NCBI GenBank assembly: GCA_913062925.1
Contig: CAJXWJ010000004.1
Span: forward strand, 28,703 to 92,702
DNA length: 64,000 nt
Origin: an uncultured Pseudorhodobacter sp.
Lineage (GTDB): Bacteria; Pseudomonadota; Alphaproteobacteria; Rhodobacterales; Rhodobacteraceae
Direction: 5' to 3'
A model generated the notes under the pieces. The model ran no database searches, was not told where the DNA came from, and saw only the letters and a program-made list of their open reading frames with translations. Below, piece by piece: positions 26,281-33,930 of this stretch (positions are counted from its first letter, which is position 1; every line of letters starts with the position of its first letter). The translations under genes and the position numbers were made by a program.

Positions 26281-28533
26281 GTGACAACCCGAGCCTTAGA
26301 AAAGCGACCAGTTTTGGATATTCAACGGTTTTTAGCCCGGAACAGCCCGGATGGCCTGTTCTTGCGGTTTGTGCGCGGGCGGGTGCGCAGCTTTTGGATG
26401 CGTCAAACCATGACGCTGATTGGCTCGGCGACGCTGGCGCTGTTGGTGTCAGGCCAAATCGGCGCCATCACCGCCGTTATCGCGCTGGCGGGCGAAAGCT
26501 TTGAAACGCTTGTGCTAAAAGCGGTTGCCACACGCTATGTGCAGGGCCCCATTCCGCAGCGCATCCGCTGGCTGGTGGCACTTACCGGCGGGGTGCAGGG
26601 GCTAACGCTGGCGGCCTGCGTTGCGATTTGTTGGAACGCGGTGCCAGAAGCCTCGGGCCGCTTTTTTGCACTGTGTTTTCTGATGTCGGCGGCGCTTAAC
26701 ACCGGTTTGGTTCTCAGTTATTTCAAATTGGGCTCCTTTGTTCGACTGGCCATCTATGCGGGCACAGGTCTGCTCCTGCTGATCAGTGAGGGGTTAGAGC
26801 GCAGCACGCAGGGGCTGCGAGATGAGCTGTTTTTTGTGATCACGGCGGCAATTCTGTCCTATGCGACCACGCTTTTCATTCAATCAACCGAAAGACGTCA
26901 GGCCGAACGCAGCCGCTTTGAGTTGGCCATTCTTGAGAAAAACCAAGCCCTGCAAGAGGCACATCTGCGCGAAAAAGAGCAGGCAAAAATCGCAGAACGG
27001 CTGGCGATGGTTGCAAAATATGCCAATGACTCCGTCATCTTTACTGCGCCAGATGGGCGTATCGAATGGGTGAATGACGCTTTCACCCGTATAACCGGCT
27101 TTCGCTTTGACGAGGCGGTTGGCCATCTGCCAAGCGAGATTTTGTACACTGAGGGCACCAGCCCAGAAGCGCTTGCCGAACTAGACCGCGGCCACCGCGA
27201 GGCGGTTCCGGTTCGGGTTGAATTGCAAAACAAAACCCGCGACGGCCGCCTGATCTGGATGGAGGTTTCGCTTAGCCCCGTACCCGGAGGCAGCGGCACG
27301 CCAGAGGTTTTCATCACGGTTGAACGCGATATCACCGAGGCCAAGGCGCAAGCGATCGTATTGGGGCAGGCGCGGCTTGCAGCCGAGGCTGCGGCGCTGG
27401 CGAAATCACAGTTTCTGGCCGCCATCAGCCATGAAATCCGCACGCCGATGAATGGCGTCATTGGCATGGCAGACCTTTTGGCCGAGACTGACATGACCGA
27501 ACAGCAACGCCACTATGTCACCACGTTAATCGATTCGGGTCATGCCTTATTAGAGATTATCAACGATGTGCTGGACTTGTCGAAATTGCAGGCGGGCAAG
27601 CTTGATCTGCTTTGTGAACCGTTTTCGGTCAATGCTTGTGTCGCGGGGGTGGTGGATCTGCTGCAACCAACCGCCAGCAAAAAGGGGCTAACCCTTTCGG
27701 CCAAGCTTGCGCCTAATCTGCGCCAATCGCTGGGAGATGCCGGGCGACTGCGACAAATTTTACTAAATTTGCTTGGAAATGCCCTGAAATTTACCGCAAC
27801 GGGTGGGGTTCATCTGCGAGTCGAGTCTCGCCAAAACGGAGATCTGGACCAGATCGCCCTCGAGGTTGCAGATACCGGTATCGGGATTCCAGCCGAAAGA
27901 TTACAGCAGATTTTTGAAAGCTTTACCCAAGCCGAAATCTCGATCACCAAACGCTTTGGCGGCACGGGTCTGGGTCTGACAATCTCGCGGATTCTGGCCA
28001 ATCAGATGGGTGGTGATATCACGGTGACCTCGACTCTGGGCCAAGGATCGGTGTTCACCTTGACGCTGAATTTGCCGCGCGCAGATCGGCCTATGTCGCG
28101 TCAGGTGCTGGCCCAACAGGCGCCGCCGCAAACCACGCTGCATGTGTTGGTGGCCGAGGACAATCACACCAATATGCTGATCACCCGCAAACTTCTGGAA
28201 CGCAGCGTCAGCACGATTACCGAGGCGGTCAATGGGAAGCTGGCGGTTGCGGCCTATCGGGATTCGCCACCAGATCTGGTGTTGATGGACATCTCGATGC
28301 CCGAAATGACGGGGGATATCGCCACCCGCGCCATCCGCGCCTATGAGACAGAGGCTGATTTGCCGCGCTGTCCGATCGTCGCGCTGACCGCCTATGCCGC
28401 CGCCGAGGAGGCGCGGCTGTGCCTTGAGGCTGGCATGGACGGCGTTATGACCAAACCCTTTGCGCGCGCCGACCTTTACAGCCTGCTTCAGCAAACTCAG
28501 CAACGTCGAGATGGTTTTGACCTTTACCCTTAG
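26281..28533 (+). CDS. Membrane-bound hybrid sensor histidine kinase with PAS domain
   Basis: A 750-residue two-component sensor. Residues 40-205 contain five or six hydrophobic segments, an integral membrane sensor region of no type I can name. A coiled linker (205-245) and one PAS domain (about 245-360) follow. Next are HisKA with the phospho-His H384 in [10 protein letters not shown], an HATPase domain (about 495-615, D-T-G-I-G-I-P and G-G-T-G-L-G-L) and a receiver domain with acceptor D670 in L-M-D-I-S-M-P-E-M. The start is GTG after a GAGG site. It sits between pncA (55 nt upstream) and pncB (34 nt downstream), all on one strand. No DNA-binding partner is adjacent. Confidence 0.92.
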   Translation: MTTRALEKRPVLDIQRFLARNSPDGLFLRFVRGRVRSFWMRQTMTLIGSATLALLVSGQIGAITAVIALAGESFETLVLKAVATRYVQGPIPQRIRWLVALTGGVQGLTLAACVAICWNAVPEASGRFFALCFLMSAALNTGLVLSYFKLGSFVRLAIYAGTGLLLLISEGLERSTQGLRDELFFVITAAILSYATTLFIQSTERRQAERSRFELAILEKNQALQEAHLREKEQAKIAERLAMVAKYANDSVIFTAPDGRIEWVNDAFTRITGFRFDEAVGHLPSEILYTEGTSPEALAELDRGHREAVPVRVELQNKTRDGRLIWMEVSLSPVPGGSGTPEVFITVERDITEAKAQAIVLGQARLAAEAAALAKSQFLAAISHEIRTPMNGVIGMADLLAETDMTEQQRHYVTTLIDSGHALLEIINDVLDLSKLQAGKLDLLCEPFSVNACVAGVVDLLQPTASKKGLTLSAKLAPNLRQSLGDAGRLRQILLNLLGNALKFTATGGVHLRVESRQNGDLDQIALEVADTGIGIPAERLQQIFESFTQAEISITKRFGGTGLGLTISRILANQMGGDITVTSTLGQGSVFTLTLNLPRADRPMSRQVLAQQAPPQTTLHVLVAEDNHTNMLITRKLLERSVSTITEAVNGKLAVAAYRDSPPDLVLMDISMPEMTGDIATRAIRAYETEADLPRCPIVALTAYAAAEEARLCLEAGMDGVMTKPFARADLYSLLQQTQQRRDGFDLYP

Positions 28534-28567
28534 AATGCCGTAGAGAGGCTGCAAAGGGAGCATCAAA

Positions 28568-29860
28568 ATGGTCGACATCGCAACGCGCGTCTGGAACCAC
28601 AAGTGGAAGATCGACCCGATCGTCCGCTCTCTGATCGACACGGATTTCTATAAGCTGTTGATGTGTCAGTCTATTTTTCGCAACAAACCAGACACCAACG
28701 TCACCTTTAGCCTGATCAATCGCACCAAGACGATCCGTCTGGCCGAGCTGATTGACGAAGGCGAATTGCGCGAACAATTGGATCATGTGCGGTCGCTGCG
28801 GCTGACACGCGGCGAAAGCACATGGCTGCGCGGCAATATGTTTTACGGCAAACGGCAGATGTTCCGCTCGGATTTCATGCAGTGGTTCGAAAACATGCGC
28901 CTGCCCGACTATCATCTGGAAAAGCGCGATGGCCAATACGAGCTGACCTTCGAGGGCGCATGGCACGAGGTCATGCTGTGGGAAATTCCCGCACTGGCCG
29001 TGCTGATGGAAATGCGCGGCCGCGCGGTCTTGGAACAGCAGGGCCGCTTCGAGTTGCAGGTGCTTTACGCCCGCGCGATGACGCGGTTGTGGGAAAAGGT
29101 GACGCAGTTGCGCGCCATCGATGGGCTGCGGATCGCCGATTTCGGCACCCGGCGGCGGCATTCGTTTCTGTGGCAAGATTGGGCGGTGCAGGCGATGCAA
29201 GAGGGGCTGGAGGATAAGTTCATCGGCACCTCGAACTGCCTGATCGCGATGCGGCGCGAGCTGGAGGCGATTGGCACCAATGCGCATGAATTGCCGATGG
29301 TTTACAGTGCCTTGGCAGAGTCTGACGCCGATTTGGCCCAAGCCCCCTATCAGGTGCTGGCCGATTGGCAGGACGAACACGACGGCAATCTGCGCATCAT
29401 CCTGCCCGATACCTATGGCACCGCAGGCTTTTTGCAGCGCGCGCCCGATTGGCTGGCCGCTTGGACCGGCATTCGGGTTGACAGCGGCGACCCTGCAACC
29501 TGCGCCGAAGCAGCCATCCGCTGGTGGCAAGACCGCGGCGAAGACCCGCGCGAAAAGCTGGTGATTTTCTCGGATGGGCTGGACGTTGATAAGATCAGCG
29601 AGCTGCACCGCCAATTTGCGGGCCGGGTGAAGGCGTCTTTTGGCTGGGGCACCATGCTGACCAATGATTTCGGCGGGTTGACCGATGGCAGCTCGCTGGC
29701 ACCCTTTAGCCTTGTGTGCAAAGCGGTTTCGGCCAATGGGCGGCCCACCGTCAAACTGTCTGACAATCCGAATAAGGCGATGGGCCCCGCCGATGAAATC
29801 GCGCGCTACAAGCGGGTTTTTGGCGTCGGCGAACAGGCCGCACAGGCGATAAAGGTTTAG
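28568..29860 (+). CDS. pncB: Nicotinate phosphoribosyltransferase
   Basis: Joins nicotinate to PRPP to give nicotinate mononucleotide, with ATP-driven phosphorylation of a histidine. The protein has 430 residues, as in E. coli PncB. Recognisable pieces are D-T-D-F-Y-K-L-L-M near 24-32, F-G-T-R-R-R-H-S near 196, the phosphorylated His in G-T-N-A-H-E-L-P near 237-244, and R-V-D-S-G-D-P near 306. The ATG has an AAAGGGAG site. Together with pncA it gives a salvage route from nicotinamide to NAD. Its stop codon interlocks with that of the convergent kinase gene (TTAG at 29857-29860). Confidence 0.95.
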   Translation: MVDIATRVWNHKWKIDPIVRSLIDTDFYKLLMCQSIFRNKPDTNVTFSLINRTKTIRLAELIDEGELREQLDHVRSLRLTRGESTWLRGNMFYGKRQMFRSDFMQWFENMRLPDYHLEKRDGQYELTFEGAWHEVMLWEIPALAVLMEMRGRAVLEQQGRFELQVLYARAMTRLWEKVTQLRAIDGLRIADFGTRRRHSFLWQDWAVQAMQEGLEDKFIGTSNCLIAMRRELEAIGTNAHELPMVYSALAESDADLAQAPYQVLADWQDEHDGNLRIILPDTYGTAGFLQRAPDWLAAWTGIRVDSGDPATCAEAAIRWWQDRGEDPREKLVIFSDGLDVDKISELHRQFAGRVKASFGWGTMLTNDFGGLTDGSSLAPFSLVCKAVSANGRPTVKLSDNPNKAMGPADEIARYKRVFGVGEQAAQAIKV

Positions 29861-30789
29861 CCAAGCAGCCTGCGCGCCAGCATCTCGGCGCGGGCAAGGT
29901 GGCTTTTGTGCACCGGATCGTCGGGCGGCAACCTTGGCGCCGCCCAACCGACCGAGGCGCAGACCCGCGCCAAAGTGAACAGATCGGCCAGCTGCGGCGT
30001 GATCGCAGGGTCTGCATAGCCCTCGATCAAGGCGGCGCGGATCTCGGGATAGGCGGGCTCGTAAAGGTTCTGACTAAGCACCGTGCCCAGATCATAGGGG
30101 CGCAGACCAAAACCGGAATCGTCAAAGTCGATCAGCGAAAGCGAACTGCCGTTCACTAAAACATTTTCGCGCAGCACATCAGCATGAATCAGGCCGCTAT
30201 TCCCCGTTGCCGCGTAGCTTTGCAGACCGCCCAGCAAAAACACGCGCGCCTCTTGCAGCAGTGCGGTTTGACGCGGGCTTGCCAAAGGATGCTCCCAAAA
30301 CCGGCCCCAGAACGGCGTCTCGCCCACTAGACCCGCCACATCCCAAGCAGGGCGCTGGAAATCGGGGGGCAGCAGCAGGCTATCGGTGACGCGATGCACC
30401 CGCGCCAACAGCTGGCCCAGATCGTGATGCCGCTGCAAAATACTGGCCAAGGGCAGATCAAAGCCCTGCCCCGCCTCGCCCAGCGCCTCGCCCTCGACCC
30501 AAGTGATCACCGAGGCATGCCGCCCATTCGACAAGCGCTGCAAAAACTGGCCATCAAATGCGGGCAGCGCTGCCGGAACCGCAACGCCCTGCGCCGCCAT
30601 CTGGGCGCACCACCACAGCTCGGACGCAATCGCAGCGGGGTCTTGATAGCCGATCCGATGCAGACGCAAGGCCGCCCGCCCCGACGGAATCGCAATTTCA
30701 AACACCGCATTTTCGCGATTGCGCAACAGACGCAGCGGCTTGCCTTGCCACAGCGCAGCGGCTTCGCTGGCAAGAGCTGTCAGGGTCAT
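29857..30789 (-). CDS. APH-family phosphotransferase (SrkA/choline-kinase-like)
   Basis: A 310-residue kinase-like protein of the aminoglycoside/choline kinase superfamily. The catalytic loop L-I-H-A-D-V-L-R-E-N-V-L is near residues 200-211 (H-x-D with the Asn six residues after the Asp). The metal motif L-I-D-F-D-D-S-G-F-G follows near 219. The N-lobe has the Lys-bearing strand R-A-A-L-R-L-H-R near 40. It resembles SrkA/YihE-type stress kinases or small-molecule kinases; no antibiotic-resistance role should be assumed. Its ATG overlaps the arfB stop (ATGA), so the two are coupled. The frame extends to 31074 only as antisense of arfB. Confidence 0.82.
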   Translation of the reverse strand: MTLTALASEAAALWQGKPLRLLRNRENAVFEIAIPSGRAALRLHRIGYQDPAAIASELWWCAQMAAQGVAVPAALPAFDGQFLQRLSNGRHASVITWVEGEALGEAGQGFDLPLASILQRHHDLGQLLARVHRVTDSLLLPPDFQRPAWDVAGLVGETPFWGRFWEHPLASPRQTALLQEARVFLLGGLQSYAATGNSGLIHADVLRENVLVNGSSLSLIDFDDSGFGLRPYDLGTVLSQNLYEPAYPEIRAALIEGYADPAITPQLADLFTLARVCASVGWAAPRLPPDDPVHKSHLARAEMLARRLLG

Positions 30790-31208
30790 TCTTCGTCCAA
30801 GGGTTTGCCGCGCAGGGCTTTGGTGGTGCCGCGCTGCGATTTCGCGGCCATGCGGCGCAGCTGACTGCCATAGGTGGGCTTGGTGGCAATGCGGCGTTTG
30901 GGGGCGATCAGCGCGGTGCGGATCAGCTCGACCAGCCGCTCGCGGGCGATTTCGCGGTTGCGCAACTGGCTGCGGGTCTCGTCCACTTGCAGCACAATCG
31001 CGCCTTCCAGCGTCCAGCGCCGGCCCGCAAGTTTCTTCAGCCGCGCCTTCACCGAGGCCGCCAAACTGGGGCAACGCTCGGCCTCAAAGCGCAATTCAAC
31101 GGCCGTCGAGACCTTATTGACATTCTGCCCCCCCGGCCCAGAGGCGCGCATGAAGCTTTCCGAAAGCTCCCAATCTTGAAGGGCGATGGTGTCATTGATC
31201 CGCAGCAT
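30786..31208 (-). CDS. arfB: Alternative ribosome-rescue factor ArfB (YaeJ)
   Basis: A stalled-ribosome peptidyl-tRNA hydrolase of 140 residues, the normal ArfB length. The catalytic G-G-Q sits in A-S-G-P-G-G-Q-N-V-N-K-V-S-T near residues 24-32. The C-terminal basic tail (R-R-I-A-T-K-P-T onward, rich in Arg and Lys) is the part that enters the empty mRNA channel in the known enzyme. The ATG at 31208 is chosen because the conserved domain starts there; the frame opens earlier at 31265 but runs through a terminator hairpin. It is coupled by ATGA to the phosphotransferase gene downstream. Confidence 0.93.
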   Translation of the reverse strand: MLRINDTIALQDWELSESFMRASGPGGQNVNKVSTAVELRFEAERCPSLAASVKARLKKLAGRRWTLEGAIVLQVDETRSQLRNREIARERLVELIRTALIAPKRRIATKPTYGSQLRRMAAKSQRGTTKALRGKPLDEE

Positions 31209-31234
31209 GGCGGCAGGGTAGCGGCAGCTGCGGA

Positions 31235-31271
31235 AAAGAGAAAGGGTTGCCAGCAAGTGCGGCAACCCTTT
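31235..31271 (-). terminator. Rho-independent terminator closing the small transcription unit
   Basis: Perfect 11-bp inverted repeat, AAAGGGTTGCC (31241-31251) and GGCAACCCTTT (31261-31271), with a 9-nt loop. On the - strand it is followed by CTCTTTTCC. It lies between the 18-codon ORF (stop at 31343) and the arfB start at 31208. Confidence 0.8.
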
Positions 31272-31342
31272 CCGAGATCTTAGGAGATGGGCCAGTTAGG
31301 TATCAAAGCCCAATCATTGGTGGTTTCGCTAGAAGGCTGCTT

Positions 31343-31399
31343 CTAGAAAACGCCCCCCATGACTGTCCCGACACCGCTCTCCACTATCACTCTAGACAC
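31343..31399 (-). CDS. Candidate 18-codon small ORF with perfect Shine-Dalgarno
   Basis: GTG-initiated ORF encoding MSRVIVESGVGTVMGGVF. The evidence for translation is the upstream AAAGGAGGTGA (31404-31414), an exact match to the 16S anti-Shine-Dalgarno, spaced 7 nt from the GTG. The peptide is small, hydrophobic and Val/Gly-rich. Immediately after the stop is a 7-bp hairpin (CTAGAAG/CTTCTAG, 31330-31347, overlapping the stop codon). Upstream there is a TTGACA box and downstream a terminator, so the whole 230-bp region looks like one independent gene. I do not recognise the peptide. It could instead be the ribosome-loading part of a regulatory RNA. Confidence 0.5.
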   Translation of the reverse strand: MSRVIVESGVGTVMGGVF

Positions 31400-31434
31400 T
31401 GGGTCACCTCCTTTCAAAATGTTGCCGATAAGAG

Positions 31435-31463
31435 GATGGTGACACAGATTTTGTGTATGTCAA
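31435..31463 (-). promoter_or_regulatory. Candidate promoter of the small transcription unit
   Basis: A perfect -35 hexamer TTGACA (31463-31458, - strand) lies just past the yhhQ stop codon. The -10 region at 16-17 nt spacing (CACCAT or ACCATC) is weak, as is common in alphaproteobacteria. The predicted start would be near 31428, leaving a short leader before the strong ribosome binding site at 31404-31414. Confidence 0.45.
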
Positions 31464-31469
31464 AAGCTT

Positions 31470-32090
31470 TTACGCTACCCGTGCCGCATATTTCGAGACA
31501 ATTGCACGGAAAGGCATCAGCGCGATGATATCAACAGCAACTTTGACACCCCAATCGGCAAACCCCAGCGAAACCCACAGCGGCACCGCAGGGCCAAAGC
31601 CCAGCAAAGGCACGCTTTCGATCGCCCAAGAGATATCATTGCCTGGCTCGATCCAGACCAATGTCGCCGAAAACGCGATGCTGAAAAACAACAGCGTGTC
31701 GACGCTGGAGCCAAGGAAAGACCCCAAAAACGGCGCGCGCCACCAAGCAGAGCGGCGCAGGCGGTCAAACACACTGACGTCCAGCAGTTGCGCCACAAGG
31801 AAAGCCACGCCCGAACCAATCGCGACGCGCAGCGTCACCAAGGGCCCGTATTCGCCGATGATTTGCGTGCCGATCAGCGAACAAATCAGGCCAACCACAA
31901 AGCCCGCATAGACCACCCGCCGCGCAGCTTGCACGCCGTGAAAGCGGTTGACGAGTTCCGAGACCAGAAAGGCAAAGGGATAGGTAAAGGCACCCCAGGT
32001 CAGCCATTGGCCGATTGGATATTGCACAAGGATGTTAGAGACCACCACAACGATGGCCATGGCGATAACGCCGGGCAGAAGTTTGTTCAT
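31470..32090 (-). CDS. yhhQ: Queuosine precursor transporter (YhhQ/VUT family)
   Basis: A 206-residue inner-membrane protein with about six hydrophobic segments. Family members import queuosine precursors (preQ0/preQ1 or queuine). The typical pattern is visible: an N-terminal helix, T-Y-P-F-A-F-L-V-S-E-L-V-N-R near 45-58 (the family's F-x-x-S-E-x-x-N/D-R), and L-G-S-F-L-G-S-S-V-D-T-L-L-F-F near 125-140. The ATG at 32090 lies 6 nt after CGGA; another ATG at 32096 directly abuts it. Upstream is a leader that folds like a preQ1-I riboswitch, which agrees with the function. Confidence 0.88.
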   Translation of the reverse strand: MNKLLPGVIAMAIVVVVSNILVQYPIGQWLTWGAFTYPFAFLVSELVNRFHGVQAARRVVYAGFVVGLICSLIGTQIIGEYGPLVTLRVAIGSGVAFLVAQLLDVSVFDRLRRSAWWRAPFLGSFLGSSVDTLLFFSIAFSATLVWIEPGNDISWAIESVPLLGFGPAVPLWVSLGFADWGVKVAVDIIALMPFRAIVSKYAARVA

Positions 32091-32096
32091 GTTCAT

Positions 32097-32126
32097 TCCG
32101 TTTTTTACAAGGTCGCGGAGACTTGG
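32097..32126 (-). promoter_or_regulatory. Candidate preQ1-I-like riboswitch in the yhhQ leader
   Basis: On the - strand the leader contains CAAG (32125-32122), a 10-nt loop with TCCG (32119-32116) and ending in GAC, then CTTG (32111-32108). This is followed by T and six As (32106-32101) and CGGA (32100-32097) directly before the start codons. CAAG/CTTG forms P1. TCCG in its loop can pair with CGGA to make an H-type pseudoknot with the A-rich strand in the groove. That is the topology of class preQ1-I, including 'AC' just before the 3' arm of P1 and AAAAAAC after it. CGGA is also the only Shine-Dalgarno candidate, so ligand binding would block translation. P1 is short (4 bp), and the match is by eye. 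Confidence 0.6.
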
Positions 32127-32173
32127 ATGCCCCATGTCGGGACGCGGCGGCTTAGACCCTGCGCTGCGGGCTG

Positions 32174-33070
32174 TCAATCGGGCAGGCGATACTCGACCAA
32201 TTGCGTGCGCAAAAAGAAGGCAAAGTTATCGTCCGACACCATGCTCGCCCGCAAATGGCCCTGCGCATCCCGCCAGATCGACAGGCCTTCAAGGTTGTCA
32301 TAAAGCCCCGTCGGGGTCTCTAGCAGCGTGGTTTCCTCGGTCATCGCATCTGGCGTCACGGTAAATCGGCGCAGGCGGCTGGCAAAACCGGCAAGGCCGC
32401 GAAAATCACGCTCCAACAGATAATAGCGGCCATCAGGGCCAAAATCTGCGCCCACAGGCAGAAAGCCACCGTCACGCCGCACCGACAAAGTGCTGTCCCA
32501 GCTGCCAGCTTGAAACCGATAGACCGGAAAGGGGATGTCTGCGTTTCCACTCCGCTCAGGCAGGGTGTAAAGCGCACCATCCGGCGCAATCGCCAGCGCC
32601 TCAAGCGAAGAGTTGACCTGCAACTTGGCAAACTCGGGGGCGCGGGGCAGGTTTTTGGCGGGGCCGTCAAGGCGGGCGTAATGCGCAACCCGCGCCCCCC
32701 CCTCGAACGAGACAAACATCGACCCATCCGCTGCAAGCGCCAAACCTTCGCTATCGGTCTGAAGCGGTTTCAGCGGCCTGCCATCCTCGCCTTGCAGCAG
32801 TTGCACCGGGGCTGCGGTCATGCTGACAATCCGGCCCTCGGCATCGCGCAGGATCTTGCCTTGGGTAAAGCCGCCGCGATCTGACAGCGCGACATAGCTT
32901 GCGCCATCCTCGGACAGTTCCAGCCCAGAAAACCCACCAAAGCGCGGATCATCGGCCCGCCAGTCAAAAGCCCCCACAAACCCAAGCGGCGGCAAGGGGC
33001 TGGCGCTGCCTTGCAGGCCCGCCAAAAACACCAGCCCAAGGCCTAACGCGAGGATAGAACGGCGGCGCAT
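32174..33070 (-). CDS. Esterase-like activity of phytase family exported protein
   Basis: A 299-residue secreted beta-propeller protein. The N-terminal signal peptide (M-R-R-R-S-I-L-A-L then a hydrophobic core, cleavage near residue 23-24) is followed by the family hallmark F-G-G-F-S-G-L-E-L near 45. Repeating strands follow, including D-S-E-G-L-A-L near 105, S-L-E-A-L-A-I near 155, and N-L-E-G-L-S-I near 260. These [DSN]-x-E-[GA]-[LM] repeats mark the 'esterase-like activity of phytase' domain, whose true substrate is unclear. The ATG overlaps the end of mepA by 28 nt, so it belongs to the UMF1-mepA operon. Confidence 0.82.
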   Translation of the reverse strand: MRRRSILALGLGLVFLAGLQGSASPLPPLGFVGAFDWRADDPRFGGFSGLELSEDGASYVALSDRGGFTQGKILRDAEGRIVSMTAAPVQLLQGEDGRPLKPLQTDSEGLALAADGSMFVSFEGGARVAHYARLDGPAKNLPRAPEFAKLQVNSSLEALAIAPDGALYTLPERSGNADIPFPVYRFQAGSWDSTLSVRRDGGFLPVGADFGPDGRYYLLERDFRGLAGFASRLRRFTVTPDAMTEETTLLETPTGLYDNLEGLSIWRDAQGHLRASMVSDDNFAFFLRTQLVEYRLPD

Positions 33071-33930
33071 TGGGCAGGCAGGTCGGCCAAGGTGTAATCG
33101 CGCGCGCCTTTTTTGCGGGGCACAGGTTTGGCCGAAGGCTTCGGCTTGGGCGGGTTCAGATAGGCCTCTGACACCCACCATTGCAGGGTTTCATCGCAGC
33201 CATTGCCGCCCTTGGACAATTGCGACACCGTCGGCGTTTGGGTCTGGCATTGGCTTGCGCCCGCAGGGCATTTCAGCCGCACATGAAAATGCGTGTCATG
33301 GCCATAAATCGGCCTGATCTTTTGCAGCCAGCTTTTATCGGCCGGCTTTGCGGTCTTGCACATCGCTATCTTCACGGCTGCCGCGACAAAAATCCGCTCG
33401 ATCCGTGGATCAGAGGCGGCGGCCTGCAACAAGGCCGCGTGCTGCGGCGTCCAGTTTTTCGTGACACTGCGCTGATCGGCCGAGCGTACGGGGATCGAGC
33501 TGATCTTTTCCCGCTCGGCCCGCGACAGCGTCAGGCTTGTGGGCGGCAGCATCCAGATATCGGCATCCAGCCCGATCTGATGGCTGGCATGGCCCGAGGT
33601 CATCGGCCCGCCGCGCGGCTGGCCCATATCGCCGATATAAAGCCCCTTCCAGCCGATCTGGGTGGCCTTGACCGAAAGATCCTCCAGATATTGCACCAAA
33701 ACCGGCTGACCATAATTGCGATTGCGCGACAGCCGCATCGCCTGCCATGTCGGCCCGGATTCGGGCAGTTCGACATTGCCCGCAGCGCAGCCCTTGGCAT
33801 AGGTGCCAATCGGCGCAGCCTCTTGCTGGCTGGGGGCTTTCGTCGCACCAAAAAGCTTATTGGCCAGCTGCTCTGCAACACCCGGCACAGGCGCAAACAG
33901 CGCCGCAATCATAACTATTCTGGCTATCAT
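33043..33930 (-). CDS. mepA: Penicillin-insensitive murein endopeptidase
   Basis: A periplasmic zinc endopeptidase (LAS/M74 family) that cuts D-Ala-mDAP cross-links in peptidoglycan. The protein is 295 residues with a signal peptide over 1-19 (cleavage after G-V-A). The zinc site is visible as [13 protein letters not shown] near 112-124 and H-D-T-H-F-H-V-R near 210-217. Six or more cysteines, likely paired, are spread through it. The C-terminal 45 residues are Pro/Lys-rich. The ATG overlaps the UMF1 stop (ATGA at 33927-33930). Confidence 0.93.
   Translation of the reverse strand: MIARIVMIAALFAPVPGVAEQLANKLFGATKAPSQQEAAPIGTYAKGCAAGNVELPESGPTWQAMRLSRNRNYGQPVLVQYLEDLSVKATQIGWKGLYIGDMGQPRGGPMTSGHASHQIGLDADIWMLPPTSLTLSRAEREKISSIPVRSADQRSVTKNWTPQHAALLQAAASDPRIERIFVAAAVKIAMCKTAKPADKSWLQKIRPIYGHDTHFHVRLKCPAGASQCQTQTPTVSQLSKGGNGCDETLQWWVSEAYLNPPKPKPSAKPVPRKKGARDYTLADLPAQCAAVLSSR

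Noticed and set aside
28445..29947. 500-codon antisense frame over pncB
   Set aside because: pncB is fully supported; the antisense product has no domain and is His/Pro/Gln-rich.
29857..30789. Aminoglycoside resistance kinase
   Set aside because: Only superfamily-level motifs are shared; coupling to arfB and chromosomal context point to a housekeeping small-molecule or stress kinase.
31401..31415. 16S rRNA 3' fragment
   Set aside because: Only about 15 bases match; no other rRNA sequence is nearby. It is better explained as a strong Shine-Dalgarno on the - strand.
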